Source: Pirellulaceae bacterium (GTDB lineage Bacteria; Planctomycetota; Planctomycetia; Pirellulales; Pirellulaceae). Taken from it: a stretch of 64,000 nt of DNA. The notes under the pieces were generated by a model. The model was not told the origin of the DNA, ran no database searches, and saw only the letters and a program-made list of their open reading frames with translations. The position numbers were made by a program, and so were the translations under genes. Positions 7,471 to 16,700 of the stretch are shown here, piece by piece (within the stretch, counting starts at the first letter, position 1; the number at the start of each line of letters is the position of its first letter). The DNA lies in assembly GCA_028280445.1 (NCBI GenBank), contig JANQLU010000005.1:1-64000 (forward strand), written 5' to 3'.

Positions 7471-8907
7471 TTACTTTACCTCAACCATTGGATAACGTTT
7501 TAGTAACTCTGCAGCAACCAAAAAGTACAATTGCCAATCTCTTGTAATTGGATTTTGTAATCCTTGTTTTTCTATATCACTGGCTTGCTCTTGAACTAAC
7601 TTTTCTATGGCTGCCAGCTCACTTGAGGCCAACTTACTTCTGATCTTATTGATGTGCTCTCGCTCGGCTTGCATGAGTTTTTCTTGCTCCTTTTGCTTGC
7701 GTTTTTTAGCGGCTTGCATGGATTCGCGTTTGGCCTTCTGGTCAGCAGCTTGCTGGCGTTGCTCTTTCGTTTTGTAGCCAGCAGGTGGTGCATAGTCATT
7801 GCGAATCGAATCAATGAGAAAACCGGCCGGGTTTTTAGTAGAATCATTAGAGTCTTCTAGCTTCCAATCAAGCACATCCATTTTTGCTTCAATCGCACGG
7901 GCATCAAATGTCTCAACCAAATCAACCGCAATTTGTTTACTAACACCACGTTCTACGAGTTTATTAACTAACGTCTCACTATCGGGTGGCAAGAGAACGC
8001 GTTGCGCCTTGGCACGTTCTAGTCGGATACTCCAACGCTTGGGGCCTTTTTTGACATAGCGTTGCTCTTTGGCTTGCGGCACTAAAAATGATTTTTCTTC
8101 CAGTTCGGTAATGGTGGGCGTCAGCTTTTCCTTGATCTTGCCCGTATCATATTTGCGAGACATGCCGATTTTCTCAAAGGCAAATTCTTCTAGCGGAAAC
8201 TCCAAGCTGTCGCGACCAGCATTGAACCGTTTGTCTAAGAATGAATAAGTTCGTTTGGACTGCCCTGATTTAAGCGACTTATAAAACTCCAAATCAATGC
8301 GTTTACGGTAATTAGCCTGCATCGACTCAAAAAAGGTCGAACCCCAAACAAAATAAGACAGTCGACCATCAATCTTCTCACCGGCTTGTCGAATTTCTGC
8401 TCGCTCTTCAGCTCCAAAAATCACTAAATCTGCCAAGATACTAAAGTCAGCATTCGCCCAACGCTTCGTTTTCGGGTCTCGCCAGGCATTCTTGTAATTG
8501 AGTCCAGTTCGTCGCCAGCGATGCATGGCATCAGTAAGTCGCTGATAATTTTTTTTGCTGTCGTCCAAGCCGAGCATCTTTAATAGTTCGTAGTGAGTAA
8601 AATACACCTTTGGATCAGTAAATTGGTTTTGTTGGTCAGCAAGGACAATCATAAATCGCAAAATATCTTCATCCTTGGTAGTTGGCAGCCCGTAGTCTGG
8701 GTGGCCAAAAATCTGCAATTTGCGGTGAATTTTTTTCTTATTGAACTCGTCCCATACCGTGTCTTCAAAACAAAGTTTCTGACAGCCTGCCGGTGCCCGA
8801 TCACCAAGGGAAGCAATTGGAAATTCGCACAAATTCAGTTCATCCCAACCCTGCCCTTGTTCAAGCGATTGATGTTTTAACTCTACCGATTCATCAGCTT
8901 TTCCCAT
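7471..8907 (-). CDS. repA: Plasmid replication initiator RepA (RPA family)
   Basis: This 478-residue protein has the hallmark N-terminal block of the replication initiator protein A family: KLQIFGHPDYGLPTTKDEDILRFMIVLADQ (split here: KLQIFGHPDYGLPT, KDEDILRFMIVL). It continues with winged-helix segments (HYELLKMLGLDDSKKNYQRL, MHRWRRTGLNYKNAW). A second basic region and a long Lys/Gln/Glu coiled coil (about residues 375-440) form the C-terminus. The ATG at 8907 is preferred; an upstream TTG at 8943 is possible. It is transcribed away from the iterons at 8955-9126, which are its expected binding sites. It would open the origin and recruit helicase for theta replication. Confidence 0.85.
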   Translation of the reverse strand: MGKADESVELKHQSLEQGQGWDELNLCEFPIASLGDRAPAGCQKLCFEDTVWDEFNKKKIHRKLQIFGHPDYGLPTTKDEDILRFMIVLADQQNQFTDPKVYFTHYELLKMLGLDDSKKNYQRLTDAMHRWRRTGLNYKNAWRDPKTKRWANADFSILADLVIFGAEERAEIRQAGEKIDGRLSYFVWGSTFFESMQANYRKRIDLEFYKSLKSGQSKRTYSFLDKRFNAGRDSLEFPLEEFAFEKIGMSRKYDTGKIKEKLTPTITELEEKSFLVPQAKEQRYVKKGPKRWSIRLERAKAQRVLLPPDSETLVNKLVERGVSKQIAVDLVETFDARAIEAKMDVLDWKLEDSNDSTKNPAGFLIDSIRNDYAPPAGYKTKEQRQQAADQKAKRESMQAAKKRKQKEQEKLMQAEREHINKIRSKLASSELAAIEKLVQEQASDIEKQGLQNPITRDWQLYFLVAAELLKRYPMVEVK

Positions 8908-8954
8908 GACGCCGACATTGCCAGCTAAGTTGGTGAAAAGCAAGTAAAAAAACT

Positions 8955-9126
8955 ACCGGGAACTAAGGGAGATTTTACCGGTAGCTGAGGGAGGTTTTTT
9001 AATTGCCATACCAATTTACCGGGAACTGAGGGAGAAAATTACCGGCAGTTGAGGGAGATTTTACCGGCAGCTGAGAGAGAAAACTAGCGATTTCGTCACT
9101 CGTTGCCGGGAGGTGAAGGAGAAAAA
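8955..9126 (+). repeat. Iteron array, candidate oriV
   Basis: Six direct repeats of consensus ACCGGNAGCTGAGGGAGA start at 8955, 8977, 9018, 9041, 9063 and 9105. Spacings are 22, 41, 23, 22 and 42 bases, i.e. one or two units of about two helical turns, so all copies face the same side of the DNA. They lie between repA and parA and are followed by an AT-rich tract (9126-9260) suitable for unwinding. This is the classical layout of an iteron-controlled theta origin. Confidence 0.88.
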
Positions 9127-9307
9127 ATCTGACAAGTTGTTGTTACACAAAACAAATTTACGCCCTAAACATACAAACATATATAAGTAAATAAATAGAT
9201 AGAACAACAACAAATAAAACACTGATGGTGTTGCTTTTTTAATTTTGACTTTTGTTTAATATCGTGGCACATTCACTCGGTAATGAAACGTAACGGGTTG
9301 ATCGCAT

Positions 9308-10186
9308 TTGGCCATTGTCATTAGTCCAGTAAACCGTAAAGGCGGGGTTGGGAAAAGCTCTTCTGTTTACCATTTGAGTGGTTACTTTGCCTCGCAAAAT
9401 CAAAGAGTCTTGTGTATTGACAACGAACCACAGCACTCTTTGTCCAATGGTTTTTTGGGGCCAGTCGCTGCGTCTAGTCTCGCAGCAAATACAACGACTG
9501 CTGCATTGTTTGACCACGAAACTACCGCTGCTCCTGAGCAACTGATCAGAAAAACTGACTTTGCCAATATCGATATCGTGTGCGGCAGTGATGCTCTTGA
9601 TCGGTTCAACGAGCCACCAGAGCAAAAGACCATAGAGACACAACTAGCGGTGAAGCGTTTCGTCGATAAGGTGCAAGAGCGTTATGACGTGATTTTGATC
9701 GATAATCCACCTAATCTACAAATCTGTACCTTTTCCTCACTGGCAGCATCCCATTTCACCTATTGCATTACACGCCCGCAGGAATATGACGTACAAGGTC
9801 TGATACCAGTACAAAAAGCCATTGATACGGTCTTACGCACTACCAATCCGACGCTTCGCTTAGCTGGCTATGTACTCAACATGGTACAAGCCAGAAGGTC
9901 ACTGCATAAAGCCTATGAGACATTGCTGCGTGATACTTACGGCAGAAAGGTGTTTCTAACGACGCTGCCAGATTGGAATGACTTTGCCGAAGCTCTATCA
10001 GCCAGAAAGCCTATCTCATTTTACAAACCACATTGTCCGGCAGCCAAAGCCATTGAATGCTTGGCCAATGAACTGATGGAGCGAATTACAAAGCTTCGCT
10101 GCCGCCCGCCTGAGTTTCAGCGGATGAATGGCCCAAAGTCGCCAGCCGATGATAAGTCTCTGGCAACGTCCGGGGTAGTCGCATGA
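9308..10186 (+). CDS. parA: ParA-family partition ATPase
   Basis: This 292-residue protein begins with the deviant Walker A motif NRKGGVGKSSSVYHLSGYFA, followed by VLCIDNEPQHSLSNG (switch I/Walker A') and VILIDNPPNLQICT (Walker B), as in ParA/Soj proteins. The TTG at 9308 is the only start between an in-frame stop (9299-9301) and the Walker A motif, so a non-ATG start is secure. It lacks the long N-terminal helix-turn-helix of type Ia ParA. It overlaps parB by four bases. It would partition the replicon with ParB. The initiation region abuts the origin. Confidence 0.9.
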   Translation: MAIVISPVNRKGGVGKSSSVYHLSGYFASQNQRVLCIDNEPQHSLSNGFLGPVAASSLAANTTTAALFDHETTAAPEQLIRKTDFANIDIVCGSDALDRFNEPPEQKTIETQLAVKRFVDKVQERYDVILIDNPPNLQICTFSSLAASHFTYCITRPQEYDVQGLIPVQKAIDTVLRTTNPTLRLAGYVLNMVQARRSLHKAYETLLRDTYGRKVFLTTLPDWNDFAEALSARKPISFYKPHCPAAKAIECLANELMERITKLRCRPPEFQRMNGPKSPADDKSLATSGVVA

Positions 10187-11073
10187 CTCGCGACAAAAAA
10201 CAAACTGTCCTTACCACAAAACTCGGCCAACACATGGCCGAATCAGCTGGCGTCAGACCAATCGGCGAAGATCGCTATCTCGGCTTTATTCCAAGCGACA
10301 CCAATAGTGGTGAAATGGCTTTGGATCGCATCATAGAAGATGATAGCCAACCCCGAAAACACTATGACCAAGACTCACTAAAACAATTTGCCGCCCATCT
10401 TAAGATACATGGCGTCCAAACTCCAATTCAACTGCGTTGGAATGATCGCCATCAAAAATGGCAAATCGTCTTCGGACATCGACGTTACCGCGCATCGATT
10501 GAGGCAGGACTTAAAACCATCCCATGCACATTTGTCGATGAAAAAACCGATGAGCCAACCATCCGTATCAGGCAACTCGTTGAGAACTGCCAACGAGAAA
10601 ATTTAGGAGCTATGGAAATGGCACGGGCCATCGATGCGTTGCAAAAACTTACTGAGTGGAGCAATCGCCGTTTAGGGAATGAGCTTGGTATGAGTCACGT
10701 ATCCATTGGCCGTTATCTTGAACTACTTGTGCTTCCCGATGAAGTGCAGCAAAAAGTTGACAATGGAGAGTTGGCACTATCTACAGCCATTGATTTACGC
10801 AAACTACAAGGCAAACTCCAGCAAAAGAAAATAGCTAATGAAATTGTCCAGCAAAAGCTCAATCGCAATCAAGCGAAACAGCTTGTTGAACAAACACTTG
10901 ATTCATCCTTGGAAACTCCGTCGTCATCACCAAACAAGTCCAAGAAGAAAGAAGTGCTACTCCAAAATATCAACATCACGATTTATCGCAATCCAGATGC
11001 CAGTGACATCCTCATTCAGAAAGAACTACTTGCGGCGGCGGCTCAAATTGATTCAGAAAAATCAGAGACTTAA
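10183..11073 (+). CDS. parB: ParB-family partition protein
   Basis: This 296-residue protein has a ParB N-terminal domain: DRIIEDDSQPRKHYDQDSLK, IVFGHRRYRASIEAGLKTIP (the arginine-rich CTP-binding motif GxRRxRA with His in place of Glu), and RQLVENCQRENL. A central helix-turn-helix follows (LGNELGMSHVSIGRYLELLV), with a C-terminal Lys-rich linker and short dimerisation region. The ATG overlaps parA by four bases. No consensus parS palindrome was seen nearby. The iterons or another repeat may serve as centromere, which is unproven. Confidence 0.9.
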   Translation: MTRDKKQTVLTTKLGQHMAESAGVRPIGEDRYLGFIPSDTNSGEMALDRIIEDDSQPRKHYDQDSLKQFAAHLKIHGVQTPIQLRWNDRHQKWQIVFGHRRYRASIEAGLKTIPCTFVDEKTDEPTIRIRQLVENCQRENLGAMEMARAIDALQKLTEWSNRRLGNELGMSHVSIGRYLELLVLPDEVQQKVDNGELALSTAIDLRKLQGKLQQKKIANEIVQQKLNRNQAKQLVEQTLDSSLETPSSSPNKSKKKEVLLQNINITIYRNPDASDILIQKELLAAAAQIDSEKSET

Positions 11074-11283
11074 CACCCTTCGGCACAAGGTGTGTCACGC
11101 CTACACCGCAGTCCCATCTATTGGACAGTATGTCATTTATGATGCATGGTGTTTGTCAGTGAAGCTAAACGCAAAAGTTAAATCCTTGTTGCGAGCAAAC
11201 ATTCTGCCCGCTTTTTCGGCAATGATGTTGCGGTAAATCAATTCGAAGGTGGAAACACAGTTTTGCCACATAATTCATGAAAA

Positions 11284-12102
11284 CTATTTTTTACGTTCTT
11301 TGTTCAGCGTGTCACGCAAGTTCTCTATTGTCATAATCTTCTCCAATTTCTTCATCAGCGACAGCAACGTGGAAGATTGAAACTCCTTAGTTAATTTTGC
11401 GTGAAGCAACAATTTATTCTGCAGCTCCAGTTGTTTCCGCTTCAATTCAGCAGCAATATACAATTTTGTGCCGATGCGACTCAACTCAAGAAATTGCCAA
11501 AAAACACATATAATGGCAATGGCAACAACGACATAAAGCCCTCCAGTAACCAACCAAATACTCACAAGCCAAATTAAGATGTAGGTAGGATAAAATCCTT
11601 TTAAACACGTACTCACAAAACGTTTCCAACCGAACATTGTATTTGGCCAAAGCTTTTCCGCTACTTCATTGTCCTTTGCAAAATCCTCCTTCGCATTGGA
11701 GTCAATCAAATTTTGACCCAAATCTAAAGAACCATCAGTTTTGCTAGTGCCTGTTATTGCTGAAACGATGTCATCGCCAATCGCGTCATCAATGCTATTA
11801 AGATCGTTTTGAGTGAGGATAAAGTCTAAAAGGCTCGGCGGCAACGATTCATCACGAAGTGCTGCCACCAACAAAGCATCAGCAGCTAGATCCTCGACTT
11901 GATGCTCTTCCAGCTGATCGACAAGTTGAATTCCAGTGATCGACTCTACTAAGTTATCGTCAATGGCATTATCCAAAAGAGCTATTTCTTCGGAACAAAA
12001 AAAACAATTTTCAAGATTTGATGGTACTTCGTCGATTCGAAATGCGACGACCAGAATCGCGTGAAGTGCTTTGTCTTCCGAAGTGAGGAGATTATCATTC
12101 AT
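11284..12102 (-). CDS. Two-TM membrane protein paired with the sigma factor
   Basis: This 272-residue protein has an N-terminal half with two tandem ~65-residue repeats (compare LLDNAIDDNLVESITG with SIDDAIGDDIVSAITG). Two adjacent hydrophobic segments follow (about residues 170-205; YILIWLVSIWLV and LYVVVAIAIICVFW), then a C-terminal coiled coil rich in Lys/Leu. It overlaps the end of the upstream sigma-factor gene by eight bases and is translationally coupled to it. The soluble domain plus membrane anchor and sigma partner suggest an anti-sigma role. No zinc-binding ZAS motif is evident, so this is inference. Confidence 0.7.
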   Translation of the reverse strand: MNDNLLTSEDKALHAILVVAFRIDEVPSNLENCFFCSEEIALLDNAIDDNLVESITGIQLVDQLEEHQVEDLAADALLVAALRDESLPPSLLDFILTQNDLNSIDDAIGDDIVSAITGTSKTDGSLDLGQNLIDSNAKEDFAKDNEVAEKLWPNTMFGWKRFVSTCLKGFYPTYILIWLVSIWLVTGGLYVVVAIAIICVFWQFLELSRIGTKLYIAAELKRKQLELQNKLLLHAKLTKEFQSSTLLSLMKKLEKIMTIENLRDTLNKERKK

Positions 12103-12727
12103 TGTGACGCGCCTCACTACCGTAGTCAGTTTTGCGAATCGCTTCTTGAATTTTCTTGCGGCCTTCTTCCAGTGCTCGCTCGACAGATTTATCTGTTACC
12201 TCGCTCCCTATTTCCCGTGAAATCTCACGTGCAAGGTCTTTGGCAGTTATTGGATAGCGGTCTACAAATGCCTGCAAAACAACTTTTTGTCTAGGAGGTA
12301 GGCTCGCTATTAGATTGCGCACAATTGCAAGAAGCTCTTTCCGCTCCAACATATCTTTTGATCGCCAAACGTCTCCAACTAAAGTACCTTGAAGTCGACG
12401 TCCAACTTCGATAACTACGTCGTCAAAACTGTTTTTTCTTCTGAGTTTGTCAATTGCTTTCTTGTGGCAAATTTGCCAAATAAAGTTTTCAATGGGTTGA
12501 TCTGAAAGAAGATCAACAGTCCCTTCTTGAGATGCCCGCCACACCCCCTCTAAAGTCTGTGACCAACATTCAGCAATGTCTTCAATAGACAATCCTGGAA
12601 ACCTTTTCGATACCTGGGAACAGATAGGGTGCCTGAGCAAGTCATCGATTCGCTTCAATGCTTCCGCTTGCTCCACCCGGCTCCCATTAAGCAGCTTTCT
12701 CAATGTCAATTCTGGTTCTTGTTCCAT
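12095..12727 (-). CDS. ECF-like RNA polymerase sigma factor
   Basis: This 210-residue protein contains sigma region 2 (SIEDIAECWSQTLEGVWRAS through FIWQICHKKAIDKLRRKNS) and region 4 (SLPPRQKVVLQAFVDRYPIT, then AREISREIGSEVTDKSVERA and LEEGRKKIQEAI). The order and linker length are as in ECF factors. It is carried inside the plasmid backbone with a membrane protein as its coupled partner. It may direct transcription of plasmid genes. The large inverted repeat 53 bases upstream could be its own control site. Confidence 0.8.
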   Translation of the reverse strand: MEQEPELTLRKLLNGSRVEQAEALKRIDDLLRHPICSQVSKRFPGLSIEDIAECWSQTLEGVWRASQEGTVDLLSDQPIENFIWQICHKKAIDKLRRKNSFDDVVIEVGRRLQGTLVGDVWRSKDMLERKELLAIVRNLIASLPPRQKVVLQAFVDRYPITAKDLAREISREIGSEVTDKSVERALEEGRKKIQEAIRKTDYGSEARHNE

Positions 12728-12779
12728 ACACTACTCCGACATTGAAGAGCGGACAATTTGATACTCGCACGCTTCCGCA

Positions 12780-12832
12780 AATTCCCCCACAGAAACTCAA
12801 CTATTTTCTCAAATATTTTCTATGGGGGAATT
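12780..12832. promoter_or_regulatory. Large interrupted inverted repeat upstream of the sigma gene
   Basis: AATTCCCCCA-ca-GAAA and TTTC-ta-TGGGGGAATT are complementary arms of 16 bases with two mismatches, separated by about 21 AT-rich bases. It lies in the 178-base space between the sigma gene and a small gene, both on the minus strand. It could be an operator for a dimeric regulator or a terminator/attenuator for the small upstream transcript. Confidence 0.45.
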
Positions 12833-12905
12833 GGGCGTTTGGGACGGGTAACCACGTAACTGTTTACTACTGCCCTAACGAAAACAGCAAACGTTGAAAT
12901 ATTAC

Positions 12906-13049
12906 TCAATTTACTGAGCAGAGTATGGATATCGCATTTTGGGCTTTTGCTTTGGCAATTTGGACTTCGATGGTGCCGCCGTCAGCCAATCGCACGATCG
13001 CAGCAAACTTTATTGGTTGCCTGCGGTTAGCTTTTCTTGCATTGTTCAT
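12906..13049 (-). CDS. Small protein, 47 residues, unknown
   Basis: The ATG at 13049 leads to MNNARKANRRQPIKFAAIVR, then LADGGTIEVQIAKAKAQNAI and a TGA at 12906. The basic N-terminus followed by an amphipathic stretch, and its co-orientation with the relaxase operon upstream, make it plausible. The ribosome site (GAGAAA) is weak. The overlapping plus-strand frame is hydrophobic nonsense without a start signal. Confidence 0.4.
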   Translation of the reverse strand: MNNARKANRRQPIKFAAIVRLADGGTIEVQIAKAKAQNAISILCSVN

Positions 13050-13170
13050 GATGATTTCTCAGTTAGTCATGCGAATCAATGACGTTTTAGCGTTTGCCGA
13101 ACAGTGTCTACGAGATTTTGACTTTTAAGCTAGAAGCCGGTTGGGGTTTCCTATCAGCATATTTTTATTT

Positions 13171-13722
13171 CTAAACGCCATTTCTGACGTTCAACGATTG
13201 ACCTGTTATCCATTGCTGTTGTTCATCTGACCACTGCCCATTTCCCGGCAGCCAAATGCCATTTTCAACGTCCCATCTGCCATGCTCATATTTTACATTG
13301 GTAATGATCGGCTGCTCGTGCTTGTCTTTTATTGCAGCTTCAGCTTCAAGCATCGTTACCGCACCAAGGTCGATCACACGTTGCATCAATAAATCATCAT
13401 TGAGTCGCTCTAAGCAAAAACCACTTACGGATACTCGCATCGAATCACGTACAACCATGACAATTGCATTCGCCTGATATTTATCACTTTGCCGGATAAA
13501 ATCACGGTCAGTAATATTGCTGTATTTTATTTCTTTGGCGTTGCCATTGCTCAAAACAAGCATGAACTGCAGCACAGGACATTGCCGCATTGGAGCGATG
13601 CGATAGTTAAGCCCCACCTGCGAACGTTGTGGCTTTTGATCGTTGGCTGGTTCCTCGATGTGAGTATTGGGCTTTAGCCGGTGCTGAAAACTTGTCTCAG
13701 CCATACTGGTTGGTTCATTCAC
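13171..13722 (-). CDS. Unknown protein co-translated with the relaxase
   Basis: This 183-residue protein starts with GTG overlapping the relaxase stop by four bases (GTGA), so the two are coupled. No signal peptide, membrane segment or known family was recognised. The N-terminus is polar and probably disordered. The middle is mixed alpha/beta (PVLQFMLVLSNGNAKEIKYS, VVRDSMRVSVSGFCLERL), and the C-terminus is Trp-rich (GRWDVENGIWLPGNGQWSDE), reminiscent of carbohydrate- or peptide-binding repeats. Position suggests a relaxosome accessory protein, which is inference. Confidence 0.65.
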   Translation of the reverse strand: MNEPTSMAETSFQHRLKPNTHIEEPANDQKPQRSQVGLNYRIAPMRQCPVLQFMLVLSNGNAKEIKYSNITDRDFIRQSDKYQANAIVMVVRDSMRVSVSGFCLERLNDDLLMQRVIDLGAVTMLEAEAAIKDKHEQPIITNVKYEHGRWDVENGIWLPGNGQWSDEQQQWITGQSLNVRNGV

Positions 13723-16700
13723 ACAGCTGGCTCCTGAATTGATGGGCTATGCTCTGGCAAAAGTGAATTAGCTTTGTCAGCGATATGTTGTTTGGTTTGT
13801 GCAATGGTTCGCATGGTGGCATCCACTGCTTGTTTAGCAAAATGACTCACACGTTCTAGCACCTGTTGCTGCTTGCTCAGCCGTGTCATTTCACGCTCTA
13901 CAGTGTCACCACTTTGGCTGGCGGCTAACTCCGCTAACTGCGTTGCCGATGGTCGTTGAGAACTGCGAGTAATGGCGTAATTACGACAGGCTCGCATATC
14001 ATCGGTGATCAATGTTGTCGCATGCTTGCCGCGACTAATGCCAACCAGATAGCTTTCCATCGAGCGACTTTTGCCTGCTTCTTTTGAATCCAGATAAATA
14101 AGATGCGATGCCGTTGCCCCTTGGCTCGCCATCGCGGTTTTGTAATAACCAGAGCGATGATGCGCGAAATCCCTGGCCAAGCGGTGGTCATTGCCAACAA
14201 TCAAATTGCCCTCTTGATCAAAGCCTTTGACTTCAAACACCGCATTGTTGGAAAAGCGAACTCCTCGCTTGGCTCCAGCCTTGGGCATAAAATGACCGTT
14301 TTTTGTCATGCGGATGCGATCGCCGACCGCGACACGCATTGTCTTTCTGACATAAACATCAAAGCGGTCACCTAAATCTGTCGGTAAAGCCAAACGTTCG
14401 CCCCTGTCGTTTTGCATCAATACATGATTGTTTTCTCGGCCAGTTACAGTAAGTCGCTCACCAGACCAAATGGTTGATGATTCTTCGGAGTTGTCTGCTC
14501 GCTTTGCTTTGGCTTTTTTGGCGAACTCAATAATCATACCGGGCTTATATTGCTCCGGTACGGTTTTTTGCTCGTCAGAAAATGACAAATTTTCCATTCG
14601 CTCAAATTGATGCTCGATACCGAGCTCGCCATGTTTCTTGCGAGCCTCACGAATCTTGCTAGTCAATTTCTCGCCTTCGCGGTGCGTACCAACCACCACC
14701 ATAGCGTCAGCGTATTTAGGAGCGTAAACACTAAATTGTCGAGCTTTGCTCAAATCAAATGGTTTGGCTTTCTCTGGATTTTCATCCAAACCCAGCACCA
14801 TTACTTGACCATGATCTCGACCAATCACTTCAAGCTTACTGGCTTTTTTGCCCTTTTGCTTCACAAACACAGTCATACCGCTTCTATACATGGCTGGGTT
14901 TTGTTTCTCCTCAATTGTCCAACTGAGTCGCTTGCCACGATTACTGGTTTTCTTCGAAGTGATCTCCATATAGGTTTCAGCAGCTTGTTCAAGCCGGTCA
15001 TTCCGTTTGTCATATTCTTGGACAAAGCCAAGCTCGACCAACTGATCAAACCCTTTTTGAACTTCTTTTGGATCGGCAGAACTCGACAAACTTACTGCTC
15101 GCCGATAATCTTTGTCACGTTGACGAACAATGTGATTGATTTCAGCAGAAGAAGTTCTTAACAGCTGATGCAATTGACCAAAAATATTGGCATTAGCATT
15201 CACACTTTGCATTTGCCGCTCATCACCCACAAGTAATAAACGAGCCTTTGACTGCTGCACAAGTTGCACAAGTTTTTGCACATCAGCAAGGCTTGCCAGT
15301 GTTGCTTCATCAAGCACGATCAAGCTGTGCGGATTTAGCACACTCTGCAATTGCTCGTCATAGAGGAATCTTGCAAGTGTTTTTGTTTCCATAAGTGGCA
15401 CGCTGCCACTTTCTTTGCCATCAGCGATCATCACATCACGAGCATTGCTGGTACTCGCCAATGCTACGACTTGTCCGCCATTCTCCTCTACACCACGAAA
15501 AAGCTGTGTTAGTGCGGTCGTCTTACCAACGCCAGGTGAGCCTTTGAGCGTGTTAATTGCCGACGTACTACCAAGTAATAGTTGCACTGCCTGTTGCTGA
15601 CTACGGTTGAGCGTTGCACGCTTGCCACCGCTCACATAAAACGGTGTAAATTGAAAGTCACCAGAACCAAGCGGTAGTCGCGTGCCTTGTGAATGAATGG
15701 CAAAGTTGCGGATTTCTTGCTCAACGGCAAGCTGCTCTTTGGTCGTTACCAATACATCATGGCCGATCTTTGCAGAGATCACATTGTCTCGTGACAAAAG
15801 CTCGCTTTCGAGCTTTGTCACATCGATGGAGCCTAAACCACGATCTATGGCAGCATACAAAATCTCTTCCACCCTGGCAGAATTTTGCCGCTGTAATACA
15901 TGGGCGAGAGCATAATCAACCGCCTCTTTCTCTGTGACTTTTGGCCAATTATCTTCATCATCACCTTTGACAGATTTTAAGAACTCACGCCACGAGGCTT
16001 CCGGCAAACGCTCACGCCATTCATGAAACTGCTCTTCTAATTCAAGTACTTTGGTGCTTTTTGAAAGTCGTGTGGCTTTGCCTCCTTTGCTTTTGTCTTT
16101 TAAGTCAGTGATGTTTTTTTTCTTAGCCCACGCTTCTACTTCATGTTTCCTGCGTGAGAAGGTTTTATCCAACGCCTCATTCCAACCTACCAAATCGATA
16201 CCATGCTCAGTGCGACGAATATTAAAGCCAGCTTCACGAAATGCCTTGGCTAAACGGGCATCGAAATTAAGGGATAACAACGCCGCGTTGTCCCAAATCC
16301 CTTTGCCCATTTCCGCAGCCATGATCGCCCCCTTACTGCCATCCCGATTGCGATATTCGCTGTCCCAAGCGTAGGGATACACGTAAATGTGTTTGTGAAA
16401 ATGCGGGTCAGTGGTACCTGTTGGCACCATCTCACCGGTCTTTTTGTCTTTGATTCGTGTTGGCCTAGTCGTGATCTCGGTAAATGATGACCACATGGCA
16501 TTACTTACTTGCCGCGTCGTATCTTGCCCGTCCTGACGTACACGCACGTGCATTCGAGGCTCTACTTCTTCTCGCATAAACTCTCGCTCTACACGATCAA
16601 AAATCTCAAGCACTAACGGGTCTTTTGTAGCAGCAAAGTAGGTCGAAAAACTTTTGCCGCCCAAGTCTATGTACAAATCGATTCCAGCTCTACGGCTACC

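Noticed and set aside
8955..9126. CRISPR-like repeat array
   Set aside because: Units are only ~22 bases with no unique spacers of useful length, and they sit between repA and parA; they are iterons.
9126..9200. DnaA box near TTGTTACACA
   Set aside because: Too few matches to the TTATCCACA consensus to support it by eye.
12925..13128. Hydrophobic plus-strand 67-codon frame
   Set aside because: No ribosome site, and it is antisense to a more plausible small gene at 12906-13049.
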